Below are positions 1-9,141 of a DNA stretch of 64,000 bases, piece by piece. The notes under the pieces were generated by a model that saw only the letters and a program-made list of their open reading frames with translations, did not search any database and was not told where the DNA came from. The position numbers and the translations under genes were made by a program. Positions within the stretch are counted from its first letter, which is position 1; every line of letters starts with the position of its first letter. This DNA comes from an uncultured Acetatifactor sp. GTDB lineage: Bacteria; Bacillota; Clostridia; Lachnospirales; Lachnospiraceae. Where the stretch lies: assembly GCA_947629645.1 (NCBI GenBank), contig CANREV010000015.1, positions 1 through 64,000 on the forward strand, given 5' to 3'.

Positions 1-47
1 AAAAAGTCCTGGAGGCCGCTGTCAGAGCGGGGTTCAGGACTTTTTTC
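1..47 (+). terminator. Rho-independent terminator of an upstream gene
   Basis: The outer stem AAAAAGTCCTG (1-11) pairs with CAGGACTTTTTT (35-46), and an inner stem CCGCT/AGCGG (16-20/26-30) sits inside it. A T-rich tail follows. It probably ends a gene lying left of the window. Confidence 0.8.
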
Positions 48-261
48 TTTAAAACACTGTCAAACTCGGGATTATATAGAAAACTGGGGAAATCACAAGA
101 ACCTTTGCGAAAATATTCCGCAAGGGTATTGACGGCCTGCAATCTGCGTCAAAGTCTTAGAAAGGGTGATTGCTTTGCCCGCACAGGAGCTGCAGAGGCA
201 GTTTTGTCGATCTGGGAAGGACAGGGGTGGCGGAGTTCATTTTTCTGTGGGCTTTCCCATA

Positions 262-290
262 TGGACATTGCACGGAACATTTGATATAAT
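262..290 (+). promoter_or_regulatory. Sigma-A type promoter of the first hybrid kinase
   Basis: A -35 box TGGACA (262-267) is separated by 17 nt from a perfect -10 box TATAAT (285-290). The start codon at 318 follows a purine-rich ribosome site AAAGAGGA near 302-309, so the leader would be very short. The rest of 48-261 shows no gene that I can support. Confidence 0.65.
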
Positions 291-317
291 CTAGGAAAAT
301 TAAAGAGGAGCGCGCAT

Positions 318-2924
318 ATGGCAACCAATACTTCACAAAACAAGCCTGTCAAAAAGGATCGAAGCCTTACGGCAACAGGCGTTGTAATCGCTTTGATCGT
401 TGTACTGCTGGTCGGCGGATACTTTAAAATCAATGATGTTATCAGGCAGCGCTCCATCCTCAGGATGGAGGAAGGGGTCAATACGGTGATCGAGGAAGTG
501 ACTGCCAAGCTGGAACGGGACAGCCGCATTCTAAACGCCACGGCTGGCATTATTTCCCAAGCAGACAATTTTGACATTGACGCTACCCGCGAGATCATAA
601 AAAATGCCAGCCCTCTTCTGGAAACCATGCAGGTGAGAGTGCTTTTGCCTAATAATCAGATCATTACGCCGGACGGGCATATCACGGATGCTATGGACAG
701 CGAGGCCATTTCTTTTGCGGAAGAAGCGCCTCTGGGAGAGCATATCTCCGGCCGGATGCAGAATATTTCCACGGGAGATCCGATTCTGCGCCATTTTGTC
801 CCCATTATTCAGGACGGGCAGACGGCGGCGCTGCTTTACGGTATCACGGATCTGACGGAATTGCCGAAGAATCTGAATATTAACAATATTTACAATGCCA
901 GCGCCAGCGTTTATATCATTGACACAAAGACGGGGAATTTTATCCTTGATACCTGGCACGATGAATTGAAAAATATTGACGATTATTCTGATAAAAAGTA
1001 CCCGAAGGAGACAAAAGGAACCCTGAGTTGGGATCAATATATGCAGGATGTCGTAAATATGGAAACCGGTTATGTAGTCTTCCGCACGTCTGACACAGAT
1101 GGCTGGGAATACATGTATTACGCTCCCGCGGGAATCAATCAATGGGCCATTGCCGTATCTGTTCCGGAAAAGGAAGCGTTCTCCAGCGTTTATGCCGTGC
1201 GGCGCGTCAGCATTGTGCTGGGCGTGCTGATGGCATTGGTAATTTTTTTATATTATTGCTGGGTCAGCCACAATGCGAAAGAGGTAATGCGGCAGAAAGT
1301 GGAGCAGGCAGTGCTCGCCGAAAAACTGCAAAAAGCGGAGGCTGCGGACCGGGCCAAAAGCGTGTTCCTTTCCAATATGTCCCATGATATCCGGACGCCT
1401 ATGAACGCCATTATAGGTTTTACCACGCTGGCGCAGGCCAATCTGGACGATAAGGAGCGCACCCAGGATTATCTGAAAAAGATACTTTCCTCCAGCAATC
1501 ATCTGTTGTCCCTGATCAACGACATTCTCGATATGAGCCGTATTGAATCCGGCAAACTCAACATCGAGGAGAAACCCTGCACCATCTCGGATATTTTTCG
1601 AGATATGCGGGATATTATTCAGACACAAATGAATTCCAAGCAGATCAATTTCTTTATGGATGCTGTGGATGTGATAGATGAGGACATCTATTGCGATAAG
1701 CTTCATGTAAATCAGGTATTGCTGAATCTGCTTTCCAATGCCATCAAGTTTACGCCCGCGGGAGGAACCGTGGCCTTAACCATACGGCAGAAACCACGGG
1801 CGCCTAAGGGGTACGGGTCTTATGAGATCCGTGTGAAAGATACGGGTATCGGCATGAGCGAAGAATTTACCCGTCACATCTTTGAGCCCTTTGAGCGGGA
1901 GCGTAATACTACCGCCAGCGGTATTCAGGGCACGGGACTTGGTATGGCCATTACCAAAAATATTATTGACACTATGGGCGGCACGATTGAACTGCATTCC
2001 ACGAAGGGAAAGGGTACGGAATTTATCATCCATATTGATTTCCGGCTTCAGTCAGAGCCGGGGCAGGTGGAGACCGTTCGGGAACTGCAGGGCCTGCGGG
2101 CTTTGGTGGTGGATGACAGTTTTGCCACCTGTGACAGCGTTACAAGGATGCTCCGGCAGATCGGTATGCGCTCCGAGTGGGTCATGCACGGAAAAGAGGC
2201 GGTGCTTCACGCCAAGCAGGCTTATGAGCTGGGCGATGAATACCATGCTTATATTATAGACTGGCTTCTGCCTGATCTGAACGGACTGGAAGTGGTGCGC
2301 CAGATTCGGGCCGTCATAGGGGACAGCGTTCCGATCATTATTGTCACGGCCTATGATTGGACTGCTTTTGAGGAAGAGGCGAAGGAGGCCGGCGTGACGG
2401 CCTTTTGCAACAAACCCATCTTCCTTTCGGAACTGCGGGATATTTTGATCGCCGCTACCGGCGATGGAGCGGCACAACAGACGGCGCCGCCCAATGAGTT
2501 GATCCTGGCCGGACGGCTGCAGGGTACGCGCCTTTTGTTGACGGAAGACAACGAACTAAATCGGGAGATCGCCGTGGAACTGCTCACCGAAAAAGGTTTT
2601 TTGGTAGATACGGCGGAGAATGGCGCGATTGCCGTAGAAAAAGTGAAAAATTCGACCCCAGGCTACTATTCGCTCGTCCTGATGGATATTCAGATGCCTG
2701 AGATGAACGGTTACGAAGCGACTAAGGCTATTCGGGCGCTGGCGGATTCCGGGCTTTCCCGTATTCCTATTGTGGCCATGACCGCAAACGCTTTTGACGA
2801 AGACCGGAAGCAGGCACTGGAAAGCGGAATGGACGCCCACATTGCCAAACCCATCAATATGGAAAATCTGTTGAAAGTGCTCACGGAGATTCTGGAGCGG
2901 GAAAACGCCCCGGAGAAAGGATAA
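318..2924 (+). CDS. Hybrid sensor histidine kinase, HisKA-HATPase-REC-REC
   Basis: An 868-residue membrane hybrid kinase. Transmembrane helices at about 19-39 and 296-318 flank a roughly 250-residue extracytoplasmic sensor region that looks Cache-like. The H-box SNMSHDIRTPMN places the phospho-histidine at His356, and N and G boxes of the ATPase domain follow. Two receiver domains come next, with candidate phospho-acceptors Asp648 (IIDW) and Asp790 (LMDIQMP). There is no Hpt domain, so relay to an output would need a separate Hpt protein. The gene at 17174 is a paralogue with the same layout. The ATG at 318 has a good ribosome site and a promoter just upstream. The ligand cannot be read from the sequence. 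Confidence 0.95.
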   Translation: MATNTSQNKPVKKDRSLTATGVVIALIVVLLVGGYFKINDVIRQRSILRMEEGVNTVIEEVTAKLERDSRILNATAGIISQADNFDIDATREIIKNASPLLETMQVRVLLPNNQIITPDGHITDAMDSEAISFAEEAPLGEHISGRMQNISTGDPILRHFVPIIQDGQTAALLYGITDLTELPKNLNINNIYNASASVYIIDTKTGNFILDTWHDELKNIDDYSDKKYPKETKGTLSWDQYMQDVVNMETGYVVFRTSDTDGWEYMYYAPAGINQWAIAVSVPEKEAFSSVYAVRRVSIVLGVLMALVIFLYYCWVSHNAKEVMRQKVEQAVLAEKLQKAEAADRAKSVFLSNMSHDIRTPMNAIIGFTTLAQANLDDKERTQDYLKKILSSSNHLLSLINDILDMSRIESGKLNIEEKPCTISDIFRDMRDIIQTQMNSKQINFFMDAVDVIDEDIYCDKLHVNQVLLNLLSNAIKFTPAGGTVALTIRQKPRAPKGYGSYEIRVKDTGIGMSEEFTRHIFEPFERERNTTASGIQGTGLGMAITKNIIDTMGGTIELHSTKGKGTEFIIHIDFRLQSEPGQVETVRELQGLRALVVDDSFATCDSVTRMLRQIGMRSEWVMHGKEAVLHAKQAYELGDEYHAYIIDWLLPDLNGLEVVRQIRAVIGDSVPIIIVTAYDWTAFEEEAKEAGVTAFCNKPIFLSELRDILIAATGDGAAQQTAPPNELILAGRLQGTRLLLTEDNELNREIAVELLTEKGFLVDTAENGAIAVEKVKNSTPGYYSLVLMDIQMPEMNGYEATKAIRALADSGLSRIPIVAMTANAFDEDRKQALESGMDAHIAKPINMENLLKVLTEILERENAPEKG

Positions 2925-3055
2925 AGAGCCGGTATATTTCGATGGATACATACGATAAAGGGGCGCGGGAGTCACACAGCCTGTTACTTTATCCGGATTT
3001 GAGATTCCGCAGAGCGGAGCATAGGGGTTAGCGTGACAGTAAAGGGGGGTTAAAA

Positions 3056-3544
3056 ATGGTAACACCGAACAAAGGCAGCAGGATTTCTAAAATAGATACC
3101 TATCTCAACTGTGCCGAGAGCTTTGCCTACAGGAGCACCTGCCTGAAGCGCAAATACGGCGCGGTCATCGTAAAAGACGATGCGGTGATCTCAACGGGCT
3201 ATAACGGGTCTCCGAGGGGATATGAAAACTGCTGCGATATCGGCAGTTGTCCCCGGATAGAGCGGAATATGCATCAGGGGGAGGGGTATGCGCTGTGCCG
3301 CGCCATTCACGCGGAAGCCAACGCGCTGTTAAACTGTTCCAGGGAACAGACCATTGGCGCGGACCTCTATCTGACCGGCATTAATCCGGACGATAATTCC
3401 ATCCACAGGGCAAGACCCTGCCCGCTTTGCGCAAGGACCATCATTCAGGCGGGTATCCGCAATGTGATCATGCGGCAGGGAGAGGGCGCGGATAATTATA
3501 TTGTGGTTCCCGCAAATGAATTGGAGTGGGTGTCACAGGAATAA
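3056..3544 (+). CDS. dCMP deaminase family protein (ComEB-like)
   Basis: A 162-residue zinc-dependent cytidine/deoxycytidylate deaminase. The catalytic HAE motif is at His85-Glu87, and the zinc cysteines are Cys122 and Cys125 in PCPLC. The extra cysteine segment before the HAE motif (NCCDIGSCPR) is typical of dCMP deaminases. The expected reaction is dCMP to dUMP, feeding dTMP synthesis. A strong AGGGGGG ribosome site precedes the ATG. The bile salt hydrolase gene starts 21 nt after its stop, so the two are probably co-transcribed, although no functional link is obvious. Confidence 0.88.
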   Translation: MVTPNKGSRISKIDTYLNCAESFAYRSTCLKRKYGAVIVKDDAVISTGYNGSPRGYENCCDIGSCPRIERNMHQGEGYALCRAIHAEANALLNCSREQTIGADLYLTGINPDDNSIHRARPCPLCARTIIQAGIRNVIMRQGEGADNYIVVPANELEWVSQE

Positions 3545-3565
3545 ACAGAAAGGATGTGGTAATTG

Positions 3566-4540
3566 ATGTGTACGGCAGCGACATATCAGACAAAAGATTT
3601 TTATTTCGGGCGTACTCTGGACTATGAATTTTCTTACGGCGATGAGGTTGTAATCACGCCCCGCGGCTATGGTTTCCAGTTCCGTCATATGGGAGCCATG
3701 GAGCGTCATTACGCCATGATAGGGATGGCTCATGTGGCGGAAGATTATCCTCTCTATTATGAGGCTGTCAATGAAAAAGGACTGGGGATGGCAGGGCTGA
3801 ATTTTGTGGGAAACGCCTGCTATAACGATCCCGCGCCTAAGGGGGACAATGTGGCGGTGTTTGAGTTTATTCCCTGGGTTCTGGGACAGTGCGCATCGGT
3901 ACAAGAGGTCAGAAATCTGTTGGAAAAGATTCGTCTTGTAAATACGCCCTTTAGTGAGAAACTGCCTTCCTCGCAGCTGCACTGGCTGATCGCGGACCGC
4001 AGTCAGACGATCACGGTGGAGTCCGTGAAGGAAGGGCTGAGAGTTTACGACAATCCGGTGGGAGTGCTGACGAACAATCCTCCTTTTGACGAGCAGCTAT
4101 TCCAGCTCAATAATTATATGTCCCTGTCGCCCAAGGATCCTGAGAATACGTTTTCAGACAAATTGCCGCTGAAACGGTATAGCCGGGGCATGGGCGCGCT
4201 GGGACTTCCGGGAGATCTTTCCTCCCAGTCCCGGTTTGTGAAAGTCGCGTTTACGAAGATGAATTCCGTTTCCGGCGATTCGGAATCGGAGAGCGTGAGC
4301 CAGTTCTTCCATATTCTCGGTTCCGTTGACCAGCAGAGGGGATGCTGCAATGTGGGCGATGACAAATACGAGATCACGATTTATACTTCCTGCTGCAACA
4401 CGGATAAAGGGATTTATTATTACACCACATACAACAATCACCAGATTACGGCGGTAGATCTCCATAAGGAAGACCTGGACGGCTCCGGACTGGTCAGATA
4501 CCAGCTGATTCAGGAAGAACAGATCAGGATGGCAAACTGA
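3566..4540 (+). CDS. bsh: Choloylglycine hydrolase / bile salt hydrolase family (Ntn hydrolase)
   Basis: A 324-residue linear amide C-N hydrolase. The reading frame opens with TTG at 3563 followed by ATG at 3566. The ATG is the start because it puts the nucleophile at Cys2, which is exposed when Met1 is removed. Other expected active-site residues are visible: Arg16 and Asp19 (FGRTLDYEFS), Asn170/171 (GVLTNNPPFD) and Arg223 (SSQSRFVK). GLGMAGLNF also fits the family. Family members deconjugate glycine- or taurine-conjugated bile acids, and some prefer penicillin V. Bile salt hydrolase is favoured here by resemblance to gut clostridial members, but substrate cannot be proved from sequence. There is no signal peptide, as expected for a cytosolic enzyme. 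Confidence 0.88.
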   Translation: MCTAATYQTKDFYFGRTLDYEFSYGDEVVITPRGYGFQFRHMGAMERHYAMIGMAHVAEDYPLYYEAVNEKGLGMAGLNFVGNACYNDPAPKGDNVAVFEFIPWVLGQCASVQEVRNLLEKIRLVNTPFSEKLPSSQLHWLIADRSQTITVESVKEGLRVYDNPVGVLTNNPPFDEQLFQLNNYMSLSPKDPENTFSDKLPLKRYSRGMGALGLPGDLSSQSRFVKVAFTKMNSVSGDSESESVSQFFHILGSVDQQRGCCNVGDDKYEITIYTSCCNTDKGIYYYTTYNNHQITAVDLHKEDLDGSGLVRYQLIQEEQIRMAN

Positions 4541-4727
4541 AACGTACTCTGCGAAAAATAGGCGGCGCGGCATCTGATGGCATGCTTCAGGGAAGCGGAA
4601 AACAGGATACGGCCGGGAGTGAATGTCGGGATCCCGCCCGTTTGCTTACAACGGAAGAAGTGGCCGGAAATATCCGGTTAATCTGTTGGACGCGCAGGGC
4701 GGGCGGGAAGCTGGAAAAGGGGAGAAC

Positions 4728-6884
4728 ATGTTTCAGAGCAAACTATTCCGAAGAATGTTTTTTACTTATGTGCTGGTCATATTTTCTTGTATGGTACTGT
4801 ATACATCTTTTCTTATCTTTGAAAATCACCAGATCGGGAAGATACAGACTGGGCGTCAAAGTGAAATTCAGCTGGACGAGGTAAGCAGCATTTTGGAGCA
4901 GAGGATACTCAATGCTCAGAATATTGTGCAGAATCTCAGTTATTCCACAGTGATGCGGCAGCTGTATATCAATACCAGAATAGGCGAGCCATTGGATTCT
5001 TATATACTTTCTTCCATACAAAACGAGATGAAAAATACCATGACGTATGGCGGCCTTTCCGTTTATCAGACGGTCTTATTCGTGGATGGCAGCGATAAAG
5101 CGTATTCCAGCGGGGGAATGATTGCTTTGCCAGACGGGTATCAGCTGTTGGACTGGGAATTGCCCTGTATGATGGTAGATACGGTCAATAACGCGTTTCA
5201 ATTAAACATCTCAAAGCGGTATTCTTTCAATAAGAAATTTCTCCTGTATTGTGATGTGTATACTTATCAGAACGGAAGCGATATGGGAACGATCTGTATT
5301 CTGTTTGACCTGGATAATCTGCAGCGTGACATTGAAAATCATCTGGATGAAGGGTATGGGGTCAGAATCTTATACAGCGATCAGGAAATCATTTCCATAG
5401 GGGAAGATACGGGGGCGCTGTTTGAAGAGGATTCCGCGAGAATGCCGGGAGTGGTATATCAGGTGTACGCTTCGGAAAATATTGTGGCGGAAACGGACCG
5501 GTATTTTTACTTTATCGTGGCAGCGGTGATGGCTGTGTCTCTGATCTTTGTGGTGATTGCTTATGGCTGGAGCAGGCGATATTATATGCCGATCGACCAT
5601 TTGGGACAGATGGTTTCCACGGAAAGGAACGCTTCCGGAGATGAGATGGAAAAGATCATTCATGGTATCGAGAATCTCATTGGTGAAAAAAACAGCTATC
5701 GCGAGAAAATGCTCACTATCACTCCCTATGCCAAGACCGGTATGCTTCATTCCATGATCATTGGAAATCTGGAGGCTGATAATGTAAATGTTTTTCTGGA
5801 CGAAAATTATCTGGATCTGATCAAACCATACTTTATCGTTTCTGTGGTAAATTTTTTCTATGACAGGTCCCCAGTTTTATCCAGTGAAGAAAACCAGCGG
5901 GAATTAAAGAAGCTGTTTGAGGTGGTAACGGATACTTTTTCCACAGATGAAATGCACCTGGCATATTACTTCAGGGATATTTACAATGTGTATTTGATTA
6001 CTAATTTTGAGACTGAAAAGGAACAGGACGAGCTGTTCTATCAGATTCACAGACATATCAGTACTGCAATTGCGAAAGATTATTGTTATGTCACCATGGG
6101 AGTGGATATCATACGGGACGATATCGGGGAGCTGCAGCAGGCGTGTGAGGGCGCGGTAAAGGCTCTTGACGGTATCCTGACCGATGGAAGGGGCGCGGTG
6201 TATTTTGTGGAAGATACAGTGGGAAATACCGGAACTTATTATTTCCCTGTAAACTTTCGCGAAAAGCTTAAGCGCTGTCTTTTAAAACAGGACAAGGAGG
6301 AGATTCACGAATTACTCTTCGATATTTATAAGACTAATTTTGATATGGCGGGGACGCCGGAAATGTATAGGGCTTTGATAGATGAGTTTCATCTGGCGGT
6401 GATCAAGACTTTGCGGGAGATTACGGAGCTGAGCACTCTGCATCTTAATATCGAAAAATATGTTGGACTGGCTACTATGCAGGATATTTTCGATTACTAT
6501 GACGCGGCGCTTTTGTCGGTGATAGATGCCCTTCAGGATCAGGCGGCTCAGGCGGAGGAAGATTCCCGGTTAGGGGAGGACATTGTCAGCTATATTGACA
6601 CCCATTATTGTGACGCGAATCTTTCCCTCCAAAGTCTTTCAGACAAATTTAATGTGAGTAATAAGTATCTAAGTCTGTTGTGTAAAGAGCGGTTTGGAGT
6701 GACCTATCTGCAATATATTCAGACAAAGCGTATCAGTAAGGCGGTGGAACTGTTAAAGGAGAAACAGTATTCACTGACGGAAATCAGTACCATGTGCGGA
6801 TACACCAACCAACTGACATTCCGCCGGAATTTTAAGAGCATTATCGGGGAAAACCCCAGTAATTATCAGGAAAAGCTGGATTGA
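4728..6884 (+). CDS. Membrane-anchored AraC-family sensor-regulator
   Basis: 718 residues when started at ATG 4728, which has an AAGGGGAG ribosome site. The frame is open further upstream but without a ribosome site. Helices at about residues 10-31 and 265-287 enclose an extracytoplasmic sensor domain. The cytoplasmic part ends in a double-HTH AraC domain (about 610-718) with typical features such as SLQSLSDKFNVSNKYLS and EISTMCGYTNQLTFRRNF. This one-protein sensor plus regulator commonly sits beside LplB/YtcP sugar transporters in clostridia, and the permease operon follows here. It probably senses an extracellular glycan or a loaded binding protein and activates that operon. Confidence 0.9.
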   Translation: MFQSKLFRRMFFTYVLVIFSCMVLYTSFLIFENHQIGKIQTGRQSEIQLDEVSSILEQRILNAQNIVQNLSYSTVMRQLYINTRIGEPLDSYILSSIQNEMKNTMTYGGLSVYQTVLFVDGSDKAYSSGGMIALPDGYQLLDWELPCMMVDTVNNAFQLNISKRYSFNKKFLLYCDVYTYQNGSDMGTICILFDLDNLQRDIENHLDEGYGVRILYSDQEIISIGEDTGALFEEDSARMPGVVYQVYASENIVAETDRYFYFIVAAVMAVSLIFVVIAYGWSRRYYMPIDHLGQMVSTERNASGDEMEKIIHGIENLIGEKNSYREKMLTITPYAKTGMLHSMIIGNLEADNVNVFLDENYLDLIKPYFIVSVVNFFYDRSPVLSSEENQRELKKLFEVVTDTFSTDEMHLAYYFRDIYNVYLITNFETEKEQDELFYQIHRHISTAIAKDYCYVTMGVDIIRDDIGELQQACEGAVKALDGILTDGRGAVYFVEDTVGNTGTYYFPVNFREKLKRCLLKQDKEEIHELLFDIYKTNFDMAGTPEMYRALIDEFHLAVIKTLREITELSTLHLNIEKYVGLATMQDIFDYYDAALLSVIDALQDQAAQAEEDSRLGEDIVSYIDTHYCDANLSLQSLSDKFNVSNKYLSLLCKERFGVTYLQYIQTKRISKAVELLKEKQYSLTEISTMCGYTNQLTFRRNFKSIIGENPSNYQEKLD

Positions 6885-6902
6885 AAAAATTGATGCATTT
6901 GG

Positions 6903-6940
6903 AAAAAAATGATGCCTGCATAAGCAGGCATCATTTTTTT
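6903..6940 (+). terminator. Rho-independent terminator after the AraC regulator
   Basis: A long perfect stem (6903-6919 with 6924-6940), core GATGCCTGC/GCAGGCATC, has a four-base ATAA loop and ends in a T run. The matching A run on the left means it could also work on the opposite strand. Confidence 0.9.
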
Positions 6941-6962
6941 CAGCTTGCTTATGTACGGAAAA

Positions 6963-7031
6963 TTTTGAAACTATACACAATGGGAAAGCGTAGTGTATAT
7001 TCAAATTGTCCGGCGTATATCGTATATTCAA
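6963..7031 (+). promoter_or_regulatory. Repeated GTATATTCAA boxes, candidate AraC operator
   Basis: GTATATTCAA occurs at 6995-7004 and again at 7022-7031. An inverted, slightly expanded copy (TTTTGAAACTATACAC, 6963-6978) forms an imperfect dyad with GTGTATATTCAAATT (6993-7007). The boxes lie between the regulator's terminator and the permease gene, where an AraC-type activator would bind. A TTGAAA hexamer (6965-6970) overlaps the left arm, but I found no well-spaced -10 box. The operator role is inferred. Confidence 0.45.
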
Positions 7032-7122
7032 TCGAATTGCCAGTTTGTTCAAAGTGTTCAGAGAGAGCGGAGAAGCAGGCAAAAGAAGAATACAGACAAA
7101 AGGGAATAAGGAGATGAAAAAA

Positions 7123-8097
7123 ATGAAAGCAGATTTGAAAAAAAATCCTAAAAGAAAAGACACGGCAGATAAAAATGGAAAAAAAGGATCCTGGAAGAAA
7201 AGCCTGAAGAGAGATAAATATTTATTGCTGATGATGTTTCCGGTAATGCTTTATTTCCTGATCTTCTGCTATTTCCCCATGACAGGACTATGGATGGCGT
7301 TTACGCAGTATAATGTCGGATCCGGTCTGAAAGGGCTTTACTTTAGCGATTTTGTGGGATTTAAGTGGTTCAGTCAGTTTTTTCAGTCCGTTTATTTGTG
7401 GAGGCTTTTACGAAATACCTTTCTGCTCTCCTTTTACTCGCTGATCTTTGGTTTTCCGATTCCTATTTTGTTTGCGGTGGCTGTGACCCAGTTGAAAGGC
7501 AAGAGAGTCCAGAAGACGATCCAGGTAAGTACATATCTCCCCTATTTTATTTCCACAGTAGTGGTCTGTGGTATGATAAACAACTTTTTATCTCCGTCCA
7601 GCGGGATTATCAACCAGCTTCTAAATAAGATAGGGATTGAAAGTATCAATTTTATGAGTCTGCCCCAGTGGTTCAGAGCCATTTATGTCATATCCGGTTC
7701 CTGGCAGAGTTTTGGGTTCAATTCCATTATCTTTGTGGCGGCGATTATGGGAATCTCACCGGATCTTTATGAAGCCATGGAAGTAGATGGCGCCAACAAG
7801 CGGCAGGTGATCTGGCATTTGGTGCTGCCAAGTATTAAACCCACGATCATCCTTTTATTAATTATGACGCTGGGAAGCATGATGAGCGTTGGATTTGAAA
7901 AAGTATACCTTCTGTATAACACAGCCGTATATGAGACGGCAGATGTGATTCAGACCTATGTGTACCGGCAGGGTATCATGAGCAATAATTATAGTTACGC
8001 GGCTGCGGTAGGTCTTTTTAACTCCGTCATCAATTTTACAATTGTCTTTTTCGCAAATCGGCTGAGCCGTAAGGTTTCGGATACCGCAATCTGGTAA
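7123..8097 (+). CDS. ABC sugar transporter permease, LplB type
   Basis: A 324-residue polytopic permease with about six transmembrane helices after a lysine-rich N-terminal tail. The binding-protein-dependent permease EAA loop is clear (EAMEVDGANKRQVIWHLVLP), and it docks on an ATPase. The AAGGAG site at 7108-7113 lies 9 nt before ATG 7123 but touches the alternative ATG 7114, so 7123 is preferred. With the next two genes it forms a carbohydrate importer that lacks its own ATPase, as is usual for this family, which shares an MsmX-type ATPase encoded elsewhere. Confidence 0.93.
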   Translation: MKADLKKNPKRKDTADKNGKKGSWKKSLKRDKYLLLMMFPVMLYFLIFCYFPMTGLWMAFTQYNVGSGLKGLYFSDFVGFKWFSQFFQSVYLWRLLRNTFLLSFYSLIFGFPIPILFAVAVTQLKGKRVQKTIQVSTYLPYFISTVVVCGMINNFLSPSSGIINQLLNKIGIESINFMSLPQWFRAIYVISGSWQSFGFNSIIFVAAIMGISPDLYEAMEVDGANKRQVIWHLVLPSIKPTIILLLIMTLGSMMSVGFEKVYLLYNTAVYETADVIQTYVYRQGIMSNNYSYAAAVGLFNSVINFTIVFFANRLSRKVSDTAIW

Positions 8098-8149
8098 TCA
8101 GGACAGCGATGGTACATTGCCGTTAAAAAGCGGCGGAAGGTGAGGAAAA

Positions 8150-9040
8150 ATGTTTAAGAAACTGAGAAATAAAACTATCGGCGATATCATATTTGATCTG
8201 ATTGTGTATGTTTTTCTATTCGTGGCGGTGGTCGTGTGCGTATATCCGTTTTTGTATGTGGTGAGTGTTTCGGTCAGTTCCGGCGAAGCGGTCAATAAGG
8301 GGCTGGTGACGCTTCTGCCCGTGGATCTGAATTTTGACGCAATGAAGACCGTGTTAAATTATAAGCAGCTTTGGGTATCTTATGGAAACACTATATTTTA
8401 CACGATAACAGGCACGATACTGAATGTGTTTTTTACCTGCCTTGCGGCATATCCGTTATCCAGAAAACGGTTTTGTCTTCGCAGACAGTTTAATTTCCTG
8501 CTGGCGTTTACCATGTATTTTTCCGGAGGGCTGATCCCCATTTATATCGTTGTTACCGGGCTTGGACTATACAATAGCCGGCTTTCGGTAATCCTGCCGG
8601 TGCTTATCAGCGCTTACAATGTGATGATCTGCCGTTCCGCCTTTGAATCCATATCGGAGGAGCTCTTTGAGGAGGCGGCGTTGGAGGGGGCAAATGATAT
8701 TTATATTATGGGTCGTATTGCGGTGCCCCTGATTAAGCCTACTTTGGCGGTTTTAACGTTGTATTACGCGGTGGCGCGATATAATGATTTCTTTAATGCC
8801 ATGCTCTATATCAGCGATAAGAAGCTGGAGCCTTTGCAGCTTTTCTTAAGAAGGATATTGTTGGAAGCGTCCACGGAAATCATGCAGACTACCAGTATCG
8901 AGATGGCGGCCGCCAGCCAGTCCACCATTCAGGTAAGATATGTGTGTATCGTGGTTTCCGTGATCCCTATTATGCTGGTAGTGCCTCTCGTCCAAAAATA
9001 TCTGGTGGAAGGAACCATGCTGGGAGCGGTGAAAGGCTGA
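8150..9040 (+). CDS. ABC sugar transporter permease, YtcP type
   Basis: A 296-residue second permease subunit with about six transmembrane helices and the EAA motif EAALEGANDIYIMGRIAVPL. It starts 52 nt after the first permease with a GGTGAGG ribosome site. It should heterodimerise with the product of 7123-8097 to form the membrane channel. Confidence 0.93.
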   Translation: MFKKLRNKTIGDIIFDLIVYVFLFVAVVVCVYPFLYVVSVSVSSGEAVNKGLVTLLPVDLNFDAMKTVLNYKQLWVSYGNTIFYTITGTILNVFFTCLAAYPLSRKRFCLRRQFNFLLAFTMYFSGGLIPIYIVVTGLGLYNSRLSVILPVLISAYNVMICRSAFESISEELFEEAALEGANDIYIMGRIAVPLIKPTLAVLTLYYAVARYNDFFNAMLYISDKKLEPLQLFLRRILLEASTEIMQTTSIEMAAASQSTIQVRYVCIVVSVIPIMLVVPLVQKYLVEGTMLGAVKG

Positions 9041-9051
9041 GTAGGTGTTGA

Positions 9052-9079
9052 TTGCATATATATGCAAATTACATATAAA
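9052..9079 (+). promoter_or_regulatory. Perfect 16-bp palindrome overlapping a candidate promoter
   Basis: TTGCATATATATGCAA (9052-9067) is a perfect palindrome between the second permease and the binding-protein gene. Its first six bases could be a -35 box, followed after 16 nt by TATAAA (9074-9079). This could give the binding protein extra transcription relative to the permeases, or mark a repressor site or mRNA-processing hairpin. Confidence 0.4.
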
Positions 9080-9141
9080 CATAAATTTTATTATGAGGGG
9101 AATCTTACCCTTCAAGAGGTTTAGCAAAAAGGAGGACAAAA

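Noticed and set aside
268..290. TTGCAC (268-273) as the -35 box for TATAAT at 285-290
   Set aside because: Only 11 nt separate them. TGGACA at 262-267 gives the correct 17-nt spacer.
4541..4727. Possible cyclic-di-GMP or other riboswitch before the AraC regulator
   Set aside because: I looked for the conserved cores of common riboswitches and saw none; only weak hairpins are present.
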